A stretch of DNA of 64,000 nt, taken from Xylaria sp. FL1777 (lineage: Eukaryota; Ascomycota; Sordariomycetes; Xylariales; Xylariaceae). How positions within the stretch are numbered: position 1 is the first letter of the stretch; each line of letters begins with the position of its first letter. The stretch covers positions 186,001 to 250,000 of the forward strand of contig MU400524.1 of assembly GCA_022578965.1 (NCBI GenBank). Direction: 5' to 3'. Shown piece after piece: positions 10,696 through 22,001 of the stretch. Position numbers and translations under genes: made by a program. The notes beneath the pieces were generated by a model. That model searched no databases, was not told the origin of the DNA, and saw only the letters and a list, made by a program, of their open reading frames with translations.

Positions 10696-11421
10696 TCACA
10701 CGCTACTCTCGGCCACCATAATCTTATCATCATCATCCCCAGGCAACTTGACAACATTGCTCTTAGTGAGCGCGCGGTACTTCTCCTCGTCAATTTGACC
10801 TAGCGTGCTCGCAGTCACCTTGCCGTCTCTCAATCCGTAGAGCTCCTGAAACGACATGATGAGCGGCCGCCACTTGTCGGGGTCGATGCGATTCGGATAC
10901 CCTTCCATTTGCAAGCTCCGCCAGACGTGGACACGGAGCACCCGGACCTCAATCGCCAGGATGAGGCCTGCACGATCGGGCAAGTCTTTCCGGAGCCCGT
11001 TGACCTGGACCACCTGGCACTCCATCTGGGCCGGGCACTCGGCAATGCGCTGCGGGGCGACGAAACTTGAGGGTTGCGGTTGGAGGCCAGCCCTCGTCCA
11101 CTTGTCCTTGACGAACTCGTAGTCTCGCGAGGCCTTGGACTCGGAGACAGGGTTGGAGCCAGTTGTGCGGGCTAGTTTGTTGACGTATCCGGCCATGGAG
11201 TCGCTGGCTAGATTAAGGACGCATTCGTTTGTACGGAGGATGTTTTCGGTCGTTTTGGATGAAGCATCGAGCCCGAGCACGCACGAGTGACCGAGCCACC
11301 ACGCAGAAGACATGGGCGCGATGTTGCTTGTTCCATCTTCGTTCTCGGATGTAATTAAAACCACTGGCGTGCCCCAGTAGAGGATGGCAGGAGAGATGAT
11401 GGTGTGTTCGGTTGACGACAT
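10696..11421 (-). CDS. Flavin reductase-like domain protein (FMN-binding split barrel)
   Basis: Single exon, 241 residues, starting at an ATG in a clear context. The N-terminal stretch ILYWGTPVVLITSENEDGTSNIAPMSSAWWLG is characteristic of the flavin-reductase-like split-barrel fold. There TSNIAPMSS contacts the flavin phosphate and CVLGLDASSKTTENI forms the next strand and helix. The family binds FMN and includes NAD(P)H:flavin oxidoreductases, but many fungal members have no known substrate. No signal peptide or membrane segment, so probably cytosolic. The C-terminus is acidic (GDDDDK). It is convergent with the methyltransferase and has higher GC than the intergenic DNA around it. A link to the upstream cluster is possible but unsupported. 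Confidence 0.85.
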   Translation of the reverse strand: MSSTEHTIISPAILYWGTPVVLITSENEDGTSNIAPMSSAWWLGHSCVLGLDASSKTTENILRTNECVLNLASDSMAGYVNKLARTTGSNPVSESKASRDYEFVKDKWTRAGLQPQPSSFVAPQRIAECPAQMECQVVQVNGLRKDLPDRAGLILAIEVRVLRVHVWRSLQMEGYPNRIDPDKWRPLIMSFQELYGLRDGKVTASTLGQIDEEKYRALTKSNVVKLPGDDDDKIMVAESSV

Positions 11422-12392
11422 TGTGCTAAGGTTGAGCGGTCTCTATAGTCTATAAAAGTCTGAAATCTAAACTTGTAAACAGAAGATGAAATGCTAGTGT
11501 ATGTGTGAAACTGTGAAGTGTACTATTGTCGAGAAAGGTTTACAGAGGTCAGATTCGAAGGTTAAATACTAGAAGATCCGACCCCTTAAATCAAATTACG
11601 AGCTGGATGTTTTTTGTTGAGGAGTTCATTTTCTCATTCCGGCGTCTATTGATTCAATTTGATTGGAAAGAATAACTGTATCTGAAGTATCTCCGCGGGT
11701 CCTTATGATCTGCTATTGTATTATTGCTATGGAAGTCAGTCAAATTGGATGCTTGGTTGGCTGTTTTGAGAGCAATGGTGAGTATGACTTCACTGCAAGG
11801 TCAAGTTGGATGTCTGATGGGCCAGTTTGAGAGCAATGCCGATGTAGACTCCACTGAAAGGCCTACCTTATTTCAAATCCTCCTTCTGGTCTTGACTCGA
11901 ACCGTTTTCTAATCACTCTCAATCCTGTCGGCTAACTGTTGCATCTCCGAAAAATCAATCGAAAAGTCCGGATATTCCTTTTTCTATCACAAGACTTAAT
12001 AGTAGCTATTATTAGCTCCCATACGTAGTACCATCGACGGGTTTTTTGCAATTGTGAGGATTTTTGTTAGTATGTTCGATTCACCAACTGGGCTAGCGCC
12101 GCCTTGGCGGTCCTGAACTGGGATCGACCAACCGTGCTATTTAAAACGGATGATTTCTTTTATTCAACTTAACCTTTTCAATGTCCTCATTTTGATACAT
12201 TACATGTAATCACATTAGCAAAGGACCATCCTGTTCTCTTGAGTGCTCCAGGTTCCTAGCTAGATAAAATAGCGCGAAAATCTTTTTGTCAGGACTACAG
12301 TGGTAATACGAAGGTAAGAAGAAAGCAAGCGGGCGTCGAATTTTCTTTCAAGTCTCTTGTATTTCTGTCATTCAGACGGCATCATCTTCCAC
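11422..12392. other. Intergenic with a tandem duplication
   Basis: No gene supported. It contains the 61-bp imperfect duplication at 11739-11860 described separately. The rest shows no motif. Confidence 0.5.
11739..11860. repeat. Two-copy 61-bp imperfect tandem repeat
   Basis: Two adjacent 61-bp units start with GTCAAATTGGATG (11739) and GTCAAGTTGGATG (11800). Both contain TTTGAGAGCAATG near the middle and CACTG(C/A)AAG at the end, about 75% identical by eye. It is probably an old local duplication. Confidence 0.65.
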
Positions 12393-13592
12393 TCACTGCA
12401 TTAGATGCCGGGTATCGTCGTTCGTGGAATTCGTACCGGGAGGGGCCCCGCCGGCCTCGAGATCCGCAGCGCCGGCGCCCACGCCCACGCTGCCGCGGAC
12501 ATCCTCAACGTGCTCGTGCTTGGGCTTCTCGTCATTCATGCCGACAGTTGGCGTGGCATCATCAGCGCCCGGGTTGACCGTCTCGTACTCGAGCGCCTTG
12601 ATGGTTACGTAGAACCCGGATGCGAGAAGCGCGCCGATGATAGGGCCGACGTGGTAGATCCAGTGGTAATGGACGAACGATGCTGTGATGACACTGGGGC
12701 CCAGTGAGCGCGCGGGGTTCAGGCTGCCGCCTGTGTAGTAGACACCCCTATAGTGGGGGAGGCTTCGTCAGAGTGAATGACTCATGGGAAGGGTCATAGG
12801 TAGGTAGGTAGACAGACTTACATCAGTTCCGCGATAAACAGAGAGAGGCCGATGCCGACGGGCGCGATGAACGTAGCCCGGTGCTTCTCGGCTGCTAACA
12901 TGAAGATAGTCAAGACGAGCTGGGTAGTGAGGAATATCTCGATAAACAGACCCTGTCATATGTATGTCAGAACGTATACCCCGAATTGTCGAACCCCGCG
13001 CTGGGTGTCGCGCATGACTGACCTGGACAACAGATGCACCGCCCCCTAACGTTGTCGAGACCTTGAGCTCGCCCGGAAGGATGCCCAGCAAGACGGCGGA
13101 GGCGGCGATTCCCCCAGCGAGCTGGCTCACGATGACGAGCACGCCACGGACGTACGGCACGGCACCAACGACCATCATGCCGATGGTGACAGCCGGGTTG
13201 AACAGCCCGCCGCTGATGCGGAAGAAGACCCAGGCATTGACGGCCAGGCTCATGCCGAAGCACAGGCTGATGAACAACAACTTGGCGGGGTTCGCGGCCA
13301 GGTCCTCGGGCTGACCCTCGTCGGGTGCCGAGTTGACGGCGTTGGTGCCGCCGAACGCGAACAGCAGGAACATGAAGGTGCCCGCGAACTCGCTCAGCAC
13401 GGCCACGATGTGATTCTTGATCTCGAGAGGGAGGCGGTTCAACAACTTTACGCGGTGGTGCTCTATCGAGGCTGCGAAGCTTGGCATCCGGTTGCCCAGC
13501 GTCAAGCGCCGCGGGAAGGTCGGACGCCGCACGGGAGGGTTAGGCCTCTCCCAGGGCAGCCGGACGCTGGCACCTATCTGGGCTTGTTCCAT
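12393..13592 (-). CDS. Aquaporin (MIP family)
   Basis: Three exons, complement(12393..12747, 12822..12952, 13023..13592), encode 351 residues. Both half-helix motifs are present: NPAV in loop B (132-135) and NPARS in loop E (244-248). Six membrane segments are visible, from VLSEFAGTFMFLLFAFGG to IYHVGPIIGALLASGFYVTI. A basic, proline-rich N-terminus and an acidic, Gly/Ala-rich C-terminus are probably cytosolic. After the second NPA the residues are RS and not the RD of aquaglyceroporins, which suggests an orthodox water-channel type; transport of other solutes cannot be excluded. The last intron has TAGGTAGGTAGG repeats. The sense strand is GC-rich compared with neighbouring DNA. Neighbours give no pathway context. 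Confidence 0.9.
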
Positions 13593-16390
13593 CTTGTGTT
13601 GTGAGTGGTCGAAGAACTATTCTGATAACGGCCTTGCGTTGTGATGGGTTGAGCGACAGAGTCGCTTTATAGGAATGAAATCTGTGTGCGATGTGATACG
13701 GTCAGTTCGCCTTCGCCGTCTGATGGTTTCCAGCGATCGCACATCTCGGGCTGACTCTTTATATACTTTCTACTAACACAAATGCGACATAGGCCCTTCA
13801 CACCACCCATCATCCCGGCTCCATTGCGTCGATCCATCGTAGTCGACACACCAGCAATTCTCGCCGTTATCTATTGCCGTCCACAGAAAGATCAATGAAT
13901 GTATCGCATAAAGCCTCTCCGCTCTTGTGCTTCCATTTCCACGTACGATGATGCTTAGTGTGGTACGATACAGCATTCTTGAAGACGCATCTCTGTCGAT
14001 CCCTTAAAGCAGGCTGCCTGATAACACAAGAGAAATCGCTTGTTGTATTATGCTGTAGAACATACAACCACTGTTGCTACCCAATATCACCAGATAGATT
14101 AAAAGGCCTTGAATGATGAACCTACCACTCCTCATTCTCCGTGGAAGGTATCCTCCAGCTGCCGAACCAACGAAGACGACACCGATTCAGAGCACTACGG
14201 CGCATGAAGGGTCGCACCAGGCGCACTAGCTGGCCACAGGCTCTCTGGGAGATGCTTGTCGTCGGGTAAGAGAGAGATAAGACAACGAGGAACCCGTAGA
14301 AGAGACTACACGAGCTCTGCACAAGATAGGATGACATGTCGTGTTGCCTCGAACTAGGGGGGTGTGCTCAGTGGAGGGGCTGGCACTCTAGGTGCCACCA
14401 TGAACCAATTAGAAAGCCTGTGGGATTCGAGGCACATTGTGAGACGACGATGGCGACAGGACTCCAGTTGTAGGACGTTGTCCATCTTTTCTCCTCCGCC
14501 GTTCCCACATGCAGGGATCTAGGGCGAACTGCGATGATCACGGATCCAGAACAAAACTTTCGACGCCTCCCTTTTATATCATCTGCCCTAACACCCTTGA
14601 CCTTGTAGGTCTTCGTCGGCAGTCGCACTGATTGGACGTCTCTTCCTCCCAGACGTAGCAATTTGTAGGTGGTGACACGTTACCGGTGTATCACCAGAGT
14701 TAATCCAAGACCATTATTGTGTACCTGTGGCGGTTCATTATGTGGCGAATCTTCCTCACAAGATTACTTGGTCGTCGATTTCTCCTGGTTGGATTGAATT
14801 AAAATAGCTCAAGGGTCAGGAGTCGAAGAGTCAAGGATCTGATTACATGAAAGGCTTAGTAGGTAGCAGATCTTTTCTCCTTTTTGATTATTTTACGAAC
14901 TGTGGAGGGGTTACAATAACGGTTGGTCAGTCCCACTTGATACGTCTTTTGCAGTACCCCAGATCACGGTGAGATCCGGCCGGTGTGGATCGCGCTTCAC
15001 GGGCCAAGCCGCGCGGAAGACTCTCTCCGACGCGCATAGGTGGAGTTTATCTAGTTTAGAACAGCCTTGACCCTTGATGAGTTAGATGGAAGAGAGATTC
15101 GTGGTTGGTGTACAGTTGGTCAACTTTCGGTCCTTTTTCACTACCTACATATGCCCCGATGCACGTTATATTCAATCACGCCAGTCTATGAATACGCTCA
15201 TTATACTCTTTTATGATGCTATTACTTCTTATTCAAGTTGTTTAGTAGTAGTCATCATAGAGATTTAGAGCTGGCACTAGGTAATAATATCCGGTCGGAA
15301 TTCCGATCTCTGGCTGAGATCAAGGTTTATTTCTCTCTATTTGATGTTGACACGTTGTTTTTTATAAGAGTCTTATTCCCTTCATTCTTATCACTATATC
15401 AAATCTTGCTATTAGACTACCTTGCGCGTTTGGCGACGGTAATTAACTGCTTTTAAAGGTCTCGTAGACATCGTATCCTTGGGTAACGAACAGTAAAAGG
15501 CCACAGCAGATCATCGACATGCATATGCAGCATTCCTAAAAAGGGAACAAGATTGCGTCCCAGGAAGTTTCATTTGTGATGAATGTGCTGGACGCCACCA
15601 TCTTAAATATATCTCGTATACGTTATTTCCGGTTAAGCGCAAGGTAAGCTGAAGTTAAAACAATAAACATAGGACTAGGCAAGTAATATCTTTATTTCTA
15701 TTACGAAGCCCCGTTCAATAGCGAAGATTTTCTCGATAGGTTCGACACAACAAGCTCTATCCTAGACGACCTATACGATGTAAAAGGATATCATGCGAGC
15801 TATTCTTTATGGATGACGTGGTAAACTACAGTTGGTTAGACTTTTGATGTGTGATAATGTGTCGCTTCCGACGTTGCGCTCGTCAGTCAAGTTAGTGACC
15901 ATGGAAAACTTTCTCATAGTTATCTGACCCCTAAGGCTTGCATATTCTCTTTGAGAACGTCTTATATAGAAATACGGACTGATAGCTATAAGGAAGAAAT
16001 AAAACAGTAAAATACACTTTAGGTATAAGATGTCTCTGTTATTTTGAACTCTTTTTGGAAGCCGTAGTTTCTCCCAGGATCATGCAAGCTAACCGCACTC
16101 AGTGTGATTAATGCAGTAGATAGGTCCGGAAAAATTAAGCGGGCTCTGTTTCCTTCCTATGACCATCCAAGAATTACCTGTCCAGTTCTAGCCCCATACT
16201 ATGAACTTTTTTCTATCAGACTTACATCGTATAGGGGTTCAATCTGCAGTCGTCCAGGCTCCCTACCAATACTTCAACATCTGTATGCCAAAAGGACAGT
16301 TCCTTTTTCATGGAGACTTCAGAAAGATATTCTTCTTCTCATCTTCAGTCGTCAAACCCCCATTCCTATCATGTCATACCACAACCCGCG
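13593..16390. other. Long intergenic region, no gene recognised
   Basis: About 2.8 kb, AT-rich especially after 15.2 kb. A 71-codon frame at 14122-14337 (minus) begins with a hydrophobic stretch but has no other support. No transposon ends, LTRs or RNA gene were recognised. Confidence 0.45.
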
Positions 16391-17356
16391 CTAAACCAGC
16401 CTCTCAAAACGTGTTGCTTCGGTCCCGTCTTGTGCACAATATTTAACTGTCCATTCCCACAAGTCTTCAATCTTCTTCTCATCATAGCTGTCTTTGCTTG
16501 ATCGGATTTCTTTCCTACCCTCAAAGTACTTCCCGGAAATGCCGGCCGTTTCCTGGGAAACCGCTAACCGAGCAAGCGAAGCACCTGACTCACTTGGCTT
16601 GTGAATATTGTCCGTATAGACGGCCTTGATAATTGGGATGATCTTGGGAAAAACTTTATTCCACAGGAAGCGTTCCACGCTACTGGCCTCACGAGCCAAT
16701 CCCGTCCCCGGCATGAGACCTGGATCAAATGCGTTCACGACGATGCTGCGATCCGGAATCTTCTCACTGACTCGCTTGTGTAAGGCATATACCCACATGA
16801 CATTGGCGAGCTTCGCGTTGGAGTAGTGTCTACGACCTGGCCCATTTGCAATGGCCGGTGGCGGATGAGCTAGCTCTTCGGCCGTCGTGTAGATGGCGTC
16901 CGGCAAGCCACTGTTCATAGCGGGGTCATGCACTCCGCTCGAAGTGACTACTACACGGGCGTTGGCTGCGAGATGGGAGCAGAGAAGATGAAATAACAGA
17001 GCGTGGCCGACATGAGTGATGGCAAAGGTAGCTTCGATACCCTCGGGCGTGTACACTATCTTGTCCGGGAATTGCAGAGCAGCGTTGAGGCAGAGAGCTT
17101 GGATCGGAGGATAATTCCTAGCAGACCAATCCTTCGCAAAATTCCGAACACTCTTAGAATCGGATAAGTCGAGTGACATGAAGACTGTATTACTCTGGTT
17201 CAGAGCTTCATTGATTGAATCAGCAGCGTGTCCGCGATCGGATCTTGAGCAGACGACAACAAGCCAATCTGGATGTTGACGGGCAATATCTCGCGCAGCA
17301 TGGTAGCCAAGGTTGAGAGTGCCACCAGTGACAATAGCGGAACGTGTATAAGACAT
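16391..17356 (-). CDS. Short-chain dehydrogenase/reductase (SDR)
   Basis: Single exon, 321 residues from the ATG at 17356 (MSYTRSAIVTGG); a longer open frame upstream has only non-ATG starts. The Rossmann loop reads TGGTLNLGYHAA, close to TGxxxGxG. The strand-4 motif is LCLNAALQF, with NAA in place of the usual NAG. The catalytic pair is Y178/K182 (YSNAK) after VVVTSSGVHDP. This is the extended group related to protochlorophyllide-reductase-like and retinol-dehydrogenase-like SDRs. It is NAD(P)-dependent, probably cytosolic or membrane-associated through its C-terminal half; the substrate cannot be told. Flanking genes are separated by more than 1 kb on both sides. Confidence 0.87.
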   Translation of the reverse strand: MSYTRSAIVTGGTLNLGYHAARDIARQHPDWLVVVCSRSDRGHAADSINEALNQSNTVFMSLDLSDSKSVRNFAKDWSARNYPPIQALCLNAALQFPDKIVYTPEGIEATFAITHVGHALLFHLLCSHLAANARVVVTSSGVHDPAMNSGLPDAIYTTAEELAHPPPAIANGPGRRHYSNAKLANVMWVYALHKRVSEKIPDRSIVVNAFDPGLMPGTGLAREASSVERFLWNKVFPKIIPIIKAVYTDNIHKPSESGASLARLAVSQETAGISGKYFEGRKEIRSSKDSYDEKKIEDLWEWTVKYCAQDGTEATRFERLV

Positions 17357-18495
17357 GACGAGCAGCAATGGAAGCGAAATGAACTCAATCCCAAGTCAGG
17401 AATATCGGGACAATAAACGAATAAATGATTATTCGAGAGGAAGATGACGAAAGCTGTGCAGATGATGGTAGATAGAGAGATGCAGTACTTCAAACTTACC
17501 GTCTCCTGCGCAATGATGCCCCTTTATGCTGTGAGGGAACGGATAGTCATTCCCCCGACCGAGTGATACCTTTGCTCATACCTTTGCGTATCATAATCAG
17601 CTTATACAAAACCCCTCGTGTGAATCTACCCTATCTCCTCTGGATTCAGCAAACCCACGACAAGACGACTTGTTTAAAGTTACTTACTTACGCCTTAAAC
17701 CCGACTCTGCTTACATGTACAGGGGGAGACGCCGGACCCGGGTGCTACCGAGGTCCCCGCTATTTCCGCTAAAGCCATGCCCCCAGTACTACCGGGTCCC
17801 GTGGAATTCTATCGCGAACTCACTACTATGGTGGTCTAACCATACTGTTTATCACAAGAAAGAATCGTCTTGAAGAGGATGCTGTCGCGATCATTCACCG
17901 CATTAGTGGCCGTAGTCAAGCGACCTCTACCTGAGTACCTCGGTACATGTATTCAGTAGGACAAGCATACGTACGGGTCACTCCAGGTACCGCTGAAGTA
18001 GACGATCACGGTGATAATCACCAAGTTGGTGACAGTCAAAAAATAATCTTTTTTTCTCAAGACGGTCACAGTAATAATCTTATATGGGAAACTGTCTTTG
18101 GCGTTAAAATAATATTTAGTTAAACATGATTTTGCGAACCAGAGACGATGCCATACAGCCCACCGTACATATAGCCATACAGTCAATTGTAGTCTATATA
18201 GCCATATTCACTATGAAGCCAACCACGAGTTCCTAATCGAACCAGCATAGACAATGCACCTCATACCTCATGCACACCATGCTACACGTACATACCCCAA
18301 TCTCATATCCCTACCACGCAGCATCAAATCAATTAGGAAGTATAGTGCGGCAATCGCCGATGGTAGGTAGTCTTAGTCATGTTGCGACCGGTGTGTCAGC
18401 AAACCTCAGCCGCAGTCTAGTTGTAAGCACGATCCACAAGACTTCGCAACGCCATTCAAGTTCGACTAGGTGATATAGGCATCCCTCCTTTCAAG
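17357..18495. other. Intergenic, no gene recognised
   Basis: Divergent gap between the SDR and the hydrolase. Short repeats of ATATAGCCATA occur around 18160-18215. A 77-codon frame at 17953-18186 (minus) has no recognisable domain. Confidence 0.45.
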
Positions 18496-19463
18496 ATGTC
18501 ACTATTTGAAGCAGTCTCGTTTCCGACCTTGGACGGCTTGACCCTCAGGGGCAACCTCTACCAAGCGAGCCAGCGGGGACCTGGAATCATCCTGCTTCCC
18601 GGCGTAAGCACCCGCTCTGCTACCCGAGCTCCACATCGCAACTCACTCGAAAATAGTTCAGTTTCGTAAAAGAGATCATGCTCCCAAAGGTTGCGGAGAG
18701 TTTCCAGAAGTCAGGCATCACCGCGTTGGCTTATGACCCGCGGACTCTGGGGGAGAGTGACGGCAGCCCACGACGTGACATTGACCCCACGAAGCACGTG
18801 TCAGACCTTCATGATGCCTTGATATTCTTGCAGAAGCACCCAATGGTAAATCCTGACAAGGTCGCTTACTGGGGGTTCTCGTTCAATGGCGTCGTGGCCT
18901 TGAATGCAGCGGCATTAGATAAACGGGCGAAATGCGTGGTTGCAGTGTCGCCCTTGACAGATCTTTCATACCCCCTTGAGCACCTCCCCATCTTACTCCG
19001 CGACGCCATGGCAGACCGTGAGGCGCAATTAGCCGGTGCTGAACCTGCATACGTCCCAGTTGTTCAGAAAGACGGCACGTGTCCTTATGGTTGGGGTCCT
19101 GGCACCGGTATGGGCGAGTATCAGGTTGCTGAAAAATCGGCATCGCTCTTCCCGACTTACAAGAACGAGATGACAGTGCAAAGCCACTATCGTATATCGA
19201 CCTGGCGACCATATGACCTCGTGTCGCAAGTAGCTCCGACGCCAGTGATGATAATCACGCCGTTAGATGACAGAATGTCGCTCCCCGAGGCGCAGAAAGC
19301 GTTGTTCGATAGTCTGGAAATGCCAAAGGAGCACCTGTTGGTACCGAACAAGGGTCATATGGATACCCTCACGGGTAAGGGTTTTGGGACCATTATGAGT
19401 GAACAAGTCAAGTTCCTTAGATACCATTTTGACCAACACTCTAGTACCAAGGCAGTTTTATAA
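18496..19463 (+). CDS. Alpha/beta hydrolase (YcjY/polyketide-transferase-like)
   Basis: Two exons, join(18496..18603, 18657..19463), give 304 residues. The N-terminal strand reads VSFPTLDGLTLRGNLYQ, then GIILLPG at the oxyanion region. The nucleophile elbow is WGFSFNG with Ser111, where the fifth position is Asn and not Gly. The acid is in MIITPLDDRMS and the base in VPNKGHMDTL. This resembles fungal serine hydrolases annotated as polyketide transferases or YcjY-like hydrolases, which often sit in metabolite clusters. There is no signal peptide, so it is probably cytosolic. The intron falls right after LLPG, a position that keeps frame and phase 0. Confidence 0.87.
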
Positions 19464-19847
19464 TACGGACCATATGATACTCTGTGTGAGTGAGTGTGTT
19501 GTCTGGTCTGAAGCTGGACAATCAGCAGGCCCCCATTTCCCATGCTTGGCTATATCTATAATGAAATACGGTTTCGCGTGGGGTATGGTAGAGTAATACT
19601 TCATCAAGATTGTATATATGTTGGGTGAAACATGTATTAATTACTAAGAAATTTCGCTATGCTTTCTACCCGCCTGAAGTTGAAGCTAAATGTTCGCGAG
19701 ATATTGTAGTTTCCCTACGGTGCATACCGGATGTTATGGTAAATTACACATCAAAACCTTTGAATGGTCGCCCGAAAACCAATACCAAGTAATTTCGATG
19801 ACTTAATCCGAAGGAAAAAGATCACCTAGTGTGAGTTGTCGCCTTCT
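19464..19847. other. Convergent 3' gap
   Basis: Lies between the 3' ends of the hydrolase and the GH28 gene. No feature recognised. Confidence 0.5.
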
Positions 19848-21292
19848 TCAGCAGCCGCCTAGACCAGTCACCCCGCCATCCGCGACGTATGTGCAGGTCA
19901 AGGAGGCGGTATCCCCCGATAAGCCCACCTGGTCGATATCCTCGAGAACGATACCTTCGCAGGGAATGACATCGCTACACGATATGGCAATCGTGTTACT
20001 ATCCCCTGACAAGGTGCCCGTGACGTTGCGTAGGGTGATATCAAAGATGCCCATCTTGCTGCTGCCCCCATGTGTGCCATCGTCCCCATTTTCCTGGGTA
20101 ATATAGAAAGGTAGGGATGCGCCATTGACATCCAAGTTTTCGACCGTAACATTGCGCACAAAACCCCAGCCACCACCCCGCGGCTGGTACTCGCTCTCGT
20201 AGGAGTTCTGGTATTGTAAAACCCCCGTCCAACACTTGATGTAAAATCCCCAACGGTGCTTCACCTGGAGGTCCGTCACCGTGACGTTCTCCACGCTGCT
20301 GTCCTCCAGATACTGCCCCAGGCTCCCGATGGCAGGGCCGTTCCCGGCATGACACGTGATATTCTTGACATTCACGTCGTAGGAGCGGGGCTTGATGGCG
20401 ATGCAGTCATCCCCGCCCGTATAGTCGAAATTCCTTAGCGTCACGTTGCGGACGTCCATGGTGTCTGTCCAGGTGTTAGTCTCATCAGCCAAGGAGAAGG
20501 TGGGGGTGAGCTCACCGAAGCCGTCGGTATTCTGGACCCAGTTCGAGCCGCTCGGGGCTTTGGTAGCTGTGGCGTTGACGTAAAGGTTTTCCACTAGGAT
20601 GTTTGTGCCATTCATAATGTTGAACGCCCAGAGTTGGGGTTGCCAGATTGAGAAGTCTCTCACTATAACGTCGGAGACATTCCACAGCACAAACGGCTGT
20701 ATGCACGGCGGCAAGTCAATCGTTCGGTCAATCTAATCTCTCGAGAACGCAACACAACGTACCATTGGCCTGCCCGCCTGAGTCTTGCCGGCCTCTGCAG
20801 TATACCATAAATCTCCGTTGCCGTGTATCCCGCCCGTGTTCCCGCCGTCAATGGTAATATCCCGGCCGGTGAGCACAAAGCCGGCCCAGTGGTTCTGAAA
20901 GGCCACATGGTACGAGTTGTTCCTCCAGTACGTGATATTGTCCGAAAACTACGAGGCGCGATGAGTTCACCCATGTCACTAGCGCATGAGGGAGGAATTG
21001 ACCGGCAACTCACTGTCCACCTCCCGTACCACTGAATCTGGACGTCGTCCACGACGGGGTTGAACTTCTCCGCAATCCAGAAGTTCTGATCCTTCGGGAA
21101 CGTAATGCTGCCGTGCTTTCCGCAGAGAGTGAATGCCTGCTTGAGAATCGGAACATCATTGGTGTTATTCCCGTTGCTAGTCACAGTACAGCGGGGGCGC
21201 TCATGGACGTAGTGGACCGATACGCCGCCCGCCGAGACCCGACCGCTGAGGGTCACGAGGATTGTGATGAGGCATAGACCGGAAAATAGCAT
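19848..21292 (-). CDS. GH28 glycosidase, secreted, atypical active site (pectin/rhamnogalacturonan type)
   Basis: Three exons, complement(19848..20696, 20763..20948, 21014..21292), encode 437 residues. A signal peptide (MLFSGLCLITILVTLSGRVSAGG) precedes a right-handed beta-helix. NTDG (211-214) and GDDC (250-253) carry the catalytic aspartates. The usual GHG site is GNG (273-275, in HAGNGPAIGSLGQY) and the usual RIK is YIK (307-309). True polygalacturonases keep His and Arg there, so another activity such as exo-rhamnogalacturonan or xylogalacturonan cleavage is more likely. Numerous NxS/T sites suggest heavy glycosylation. It is divergent from an alpha-L-rhamnosidase with a shared 709-bp promoter, which supports a rhamnogalacturonan role. 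The exact specificity is inferred. Confidence 0.88.
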
Positions 21293-22001
21293 GTTCACGA
21301 TTAGCTAGCGGGCCTTGGTGATTGCGGCCCTTGTTGTCTCACGCGGCCGGTTCCCCTTCGGCGCCTTTGTAGGCAAGCTCGCGTGTCAGAGAATAGGTTT
21401 TCGGGGAGAATATACGTCATCAGCTCGATACTCTCGGCGCGCATTAGACCGAAGTCCCATCACGCGCGAAGGGGCAGCCTCCAGCTAAACGCTTTTGACA
21501 TTTCTCGTGATGGCGATTGATCTCATGGCATATGCTGCTGCTCGGTGTGCACCAAGTGATAGAACAGACAGCTTAGGGCTAGGCTGACTACGAGGTCAAA
21601 GTGCCGGTTCACCCCTGGGCAATTCGCATAGTGCAACTCGACCTCCCCGCATTCTCGGGTTTGTTGGAGTGGGTTGATATCATTTCATCCGTCCACATGA
21701 ACTCGCCTTACTCCGCAGGTCAACAGTCGGGATTCATCCTTTGTGGAGTACCGAGCCTTGGAAAAGTTGGTCTCTGTTCACTTCCCATGTCTACCGTAGA
21801 TTTGAGGGGTCCGAGCTCGCTGGAGTTTCGGCCGAGACTCGTCGGTCCAGATCAAAGCGCTGCTTGCTAGAGAACAGCATTCGTAAGCTCCAATAACTTG
21901 CAATAAGTATTTCATCGATAGCGGTCCTGCCCTCATTGGCTGCCGTGTGGTGCATTATTGGGAACCTTCCCCGTGCCGTGTATATCCGTTTTCATAGCAT
22001 C
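21293..22001. promoter_or_regulatory. Shared divergent promoter of the GH28 and GH78 genes
   Basis: A 709-bp region between outward-facing ATGs. It has an inverted CCAAT box (CATTGG, about 21934) near the GH78 side and several CGG triplets. Joint control by a Zn2Cys6 regulator of pectin or rhamnose use is plausible, but no defined site was matched. Confidence 0.4.

Noticed and set aside
14122..14337. 71-codon frame with a hydrophobic N-terminus (possible small secreted protein)
   Set aside because: Only one hydrophobic stretch and no cysteines or repeats beyond it; context is gene-free.
17953..18186. 77-codon minus-strand frame with a hydrophobic segment
   Set aside because: AT-rich low-complexity reading with no recognisable family.
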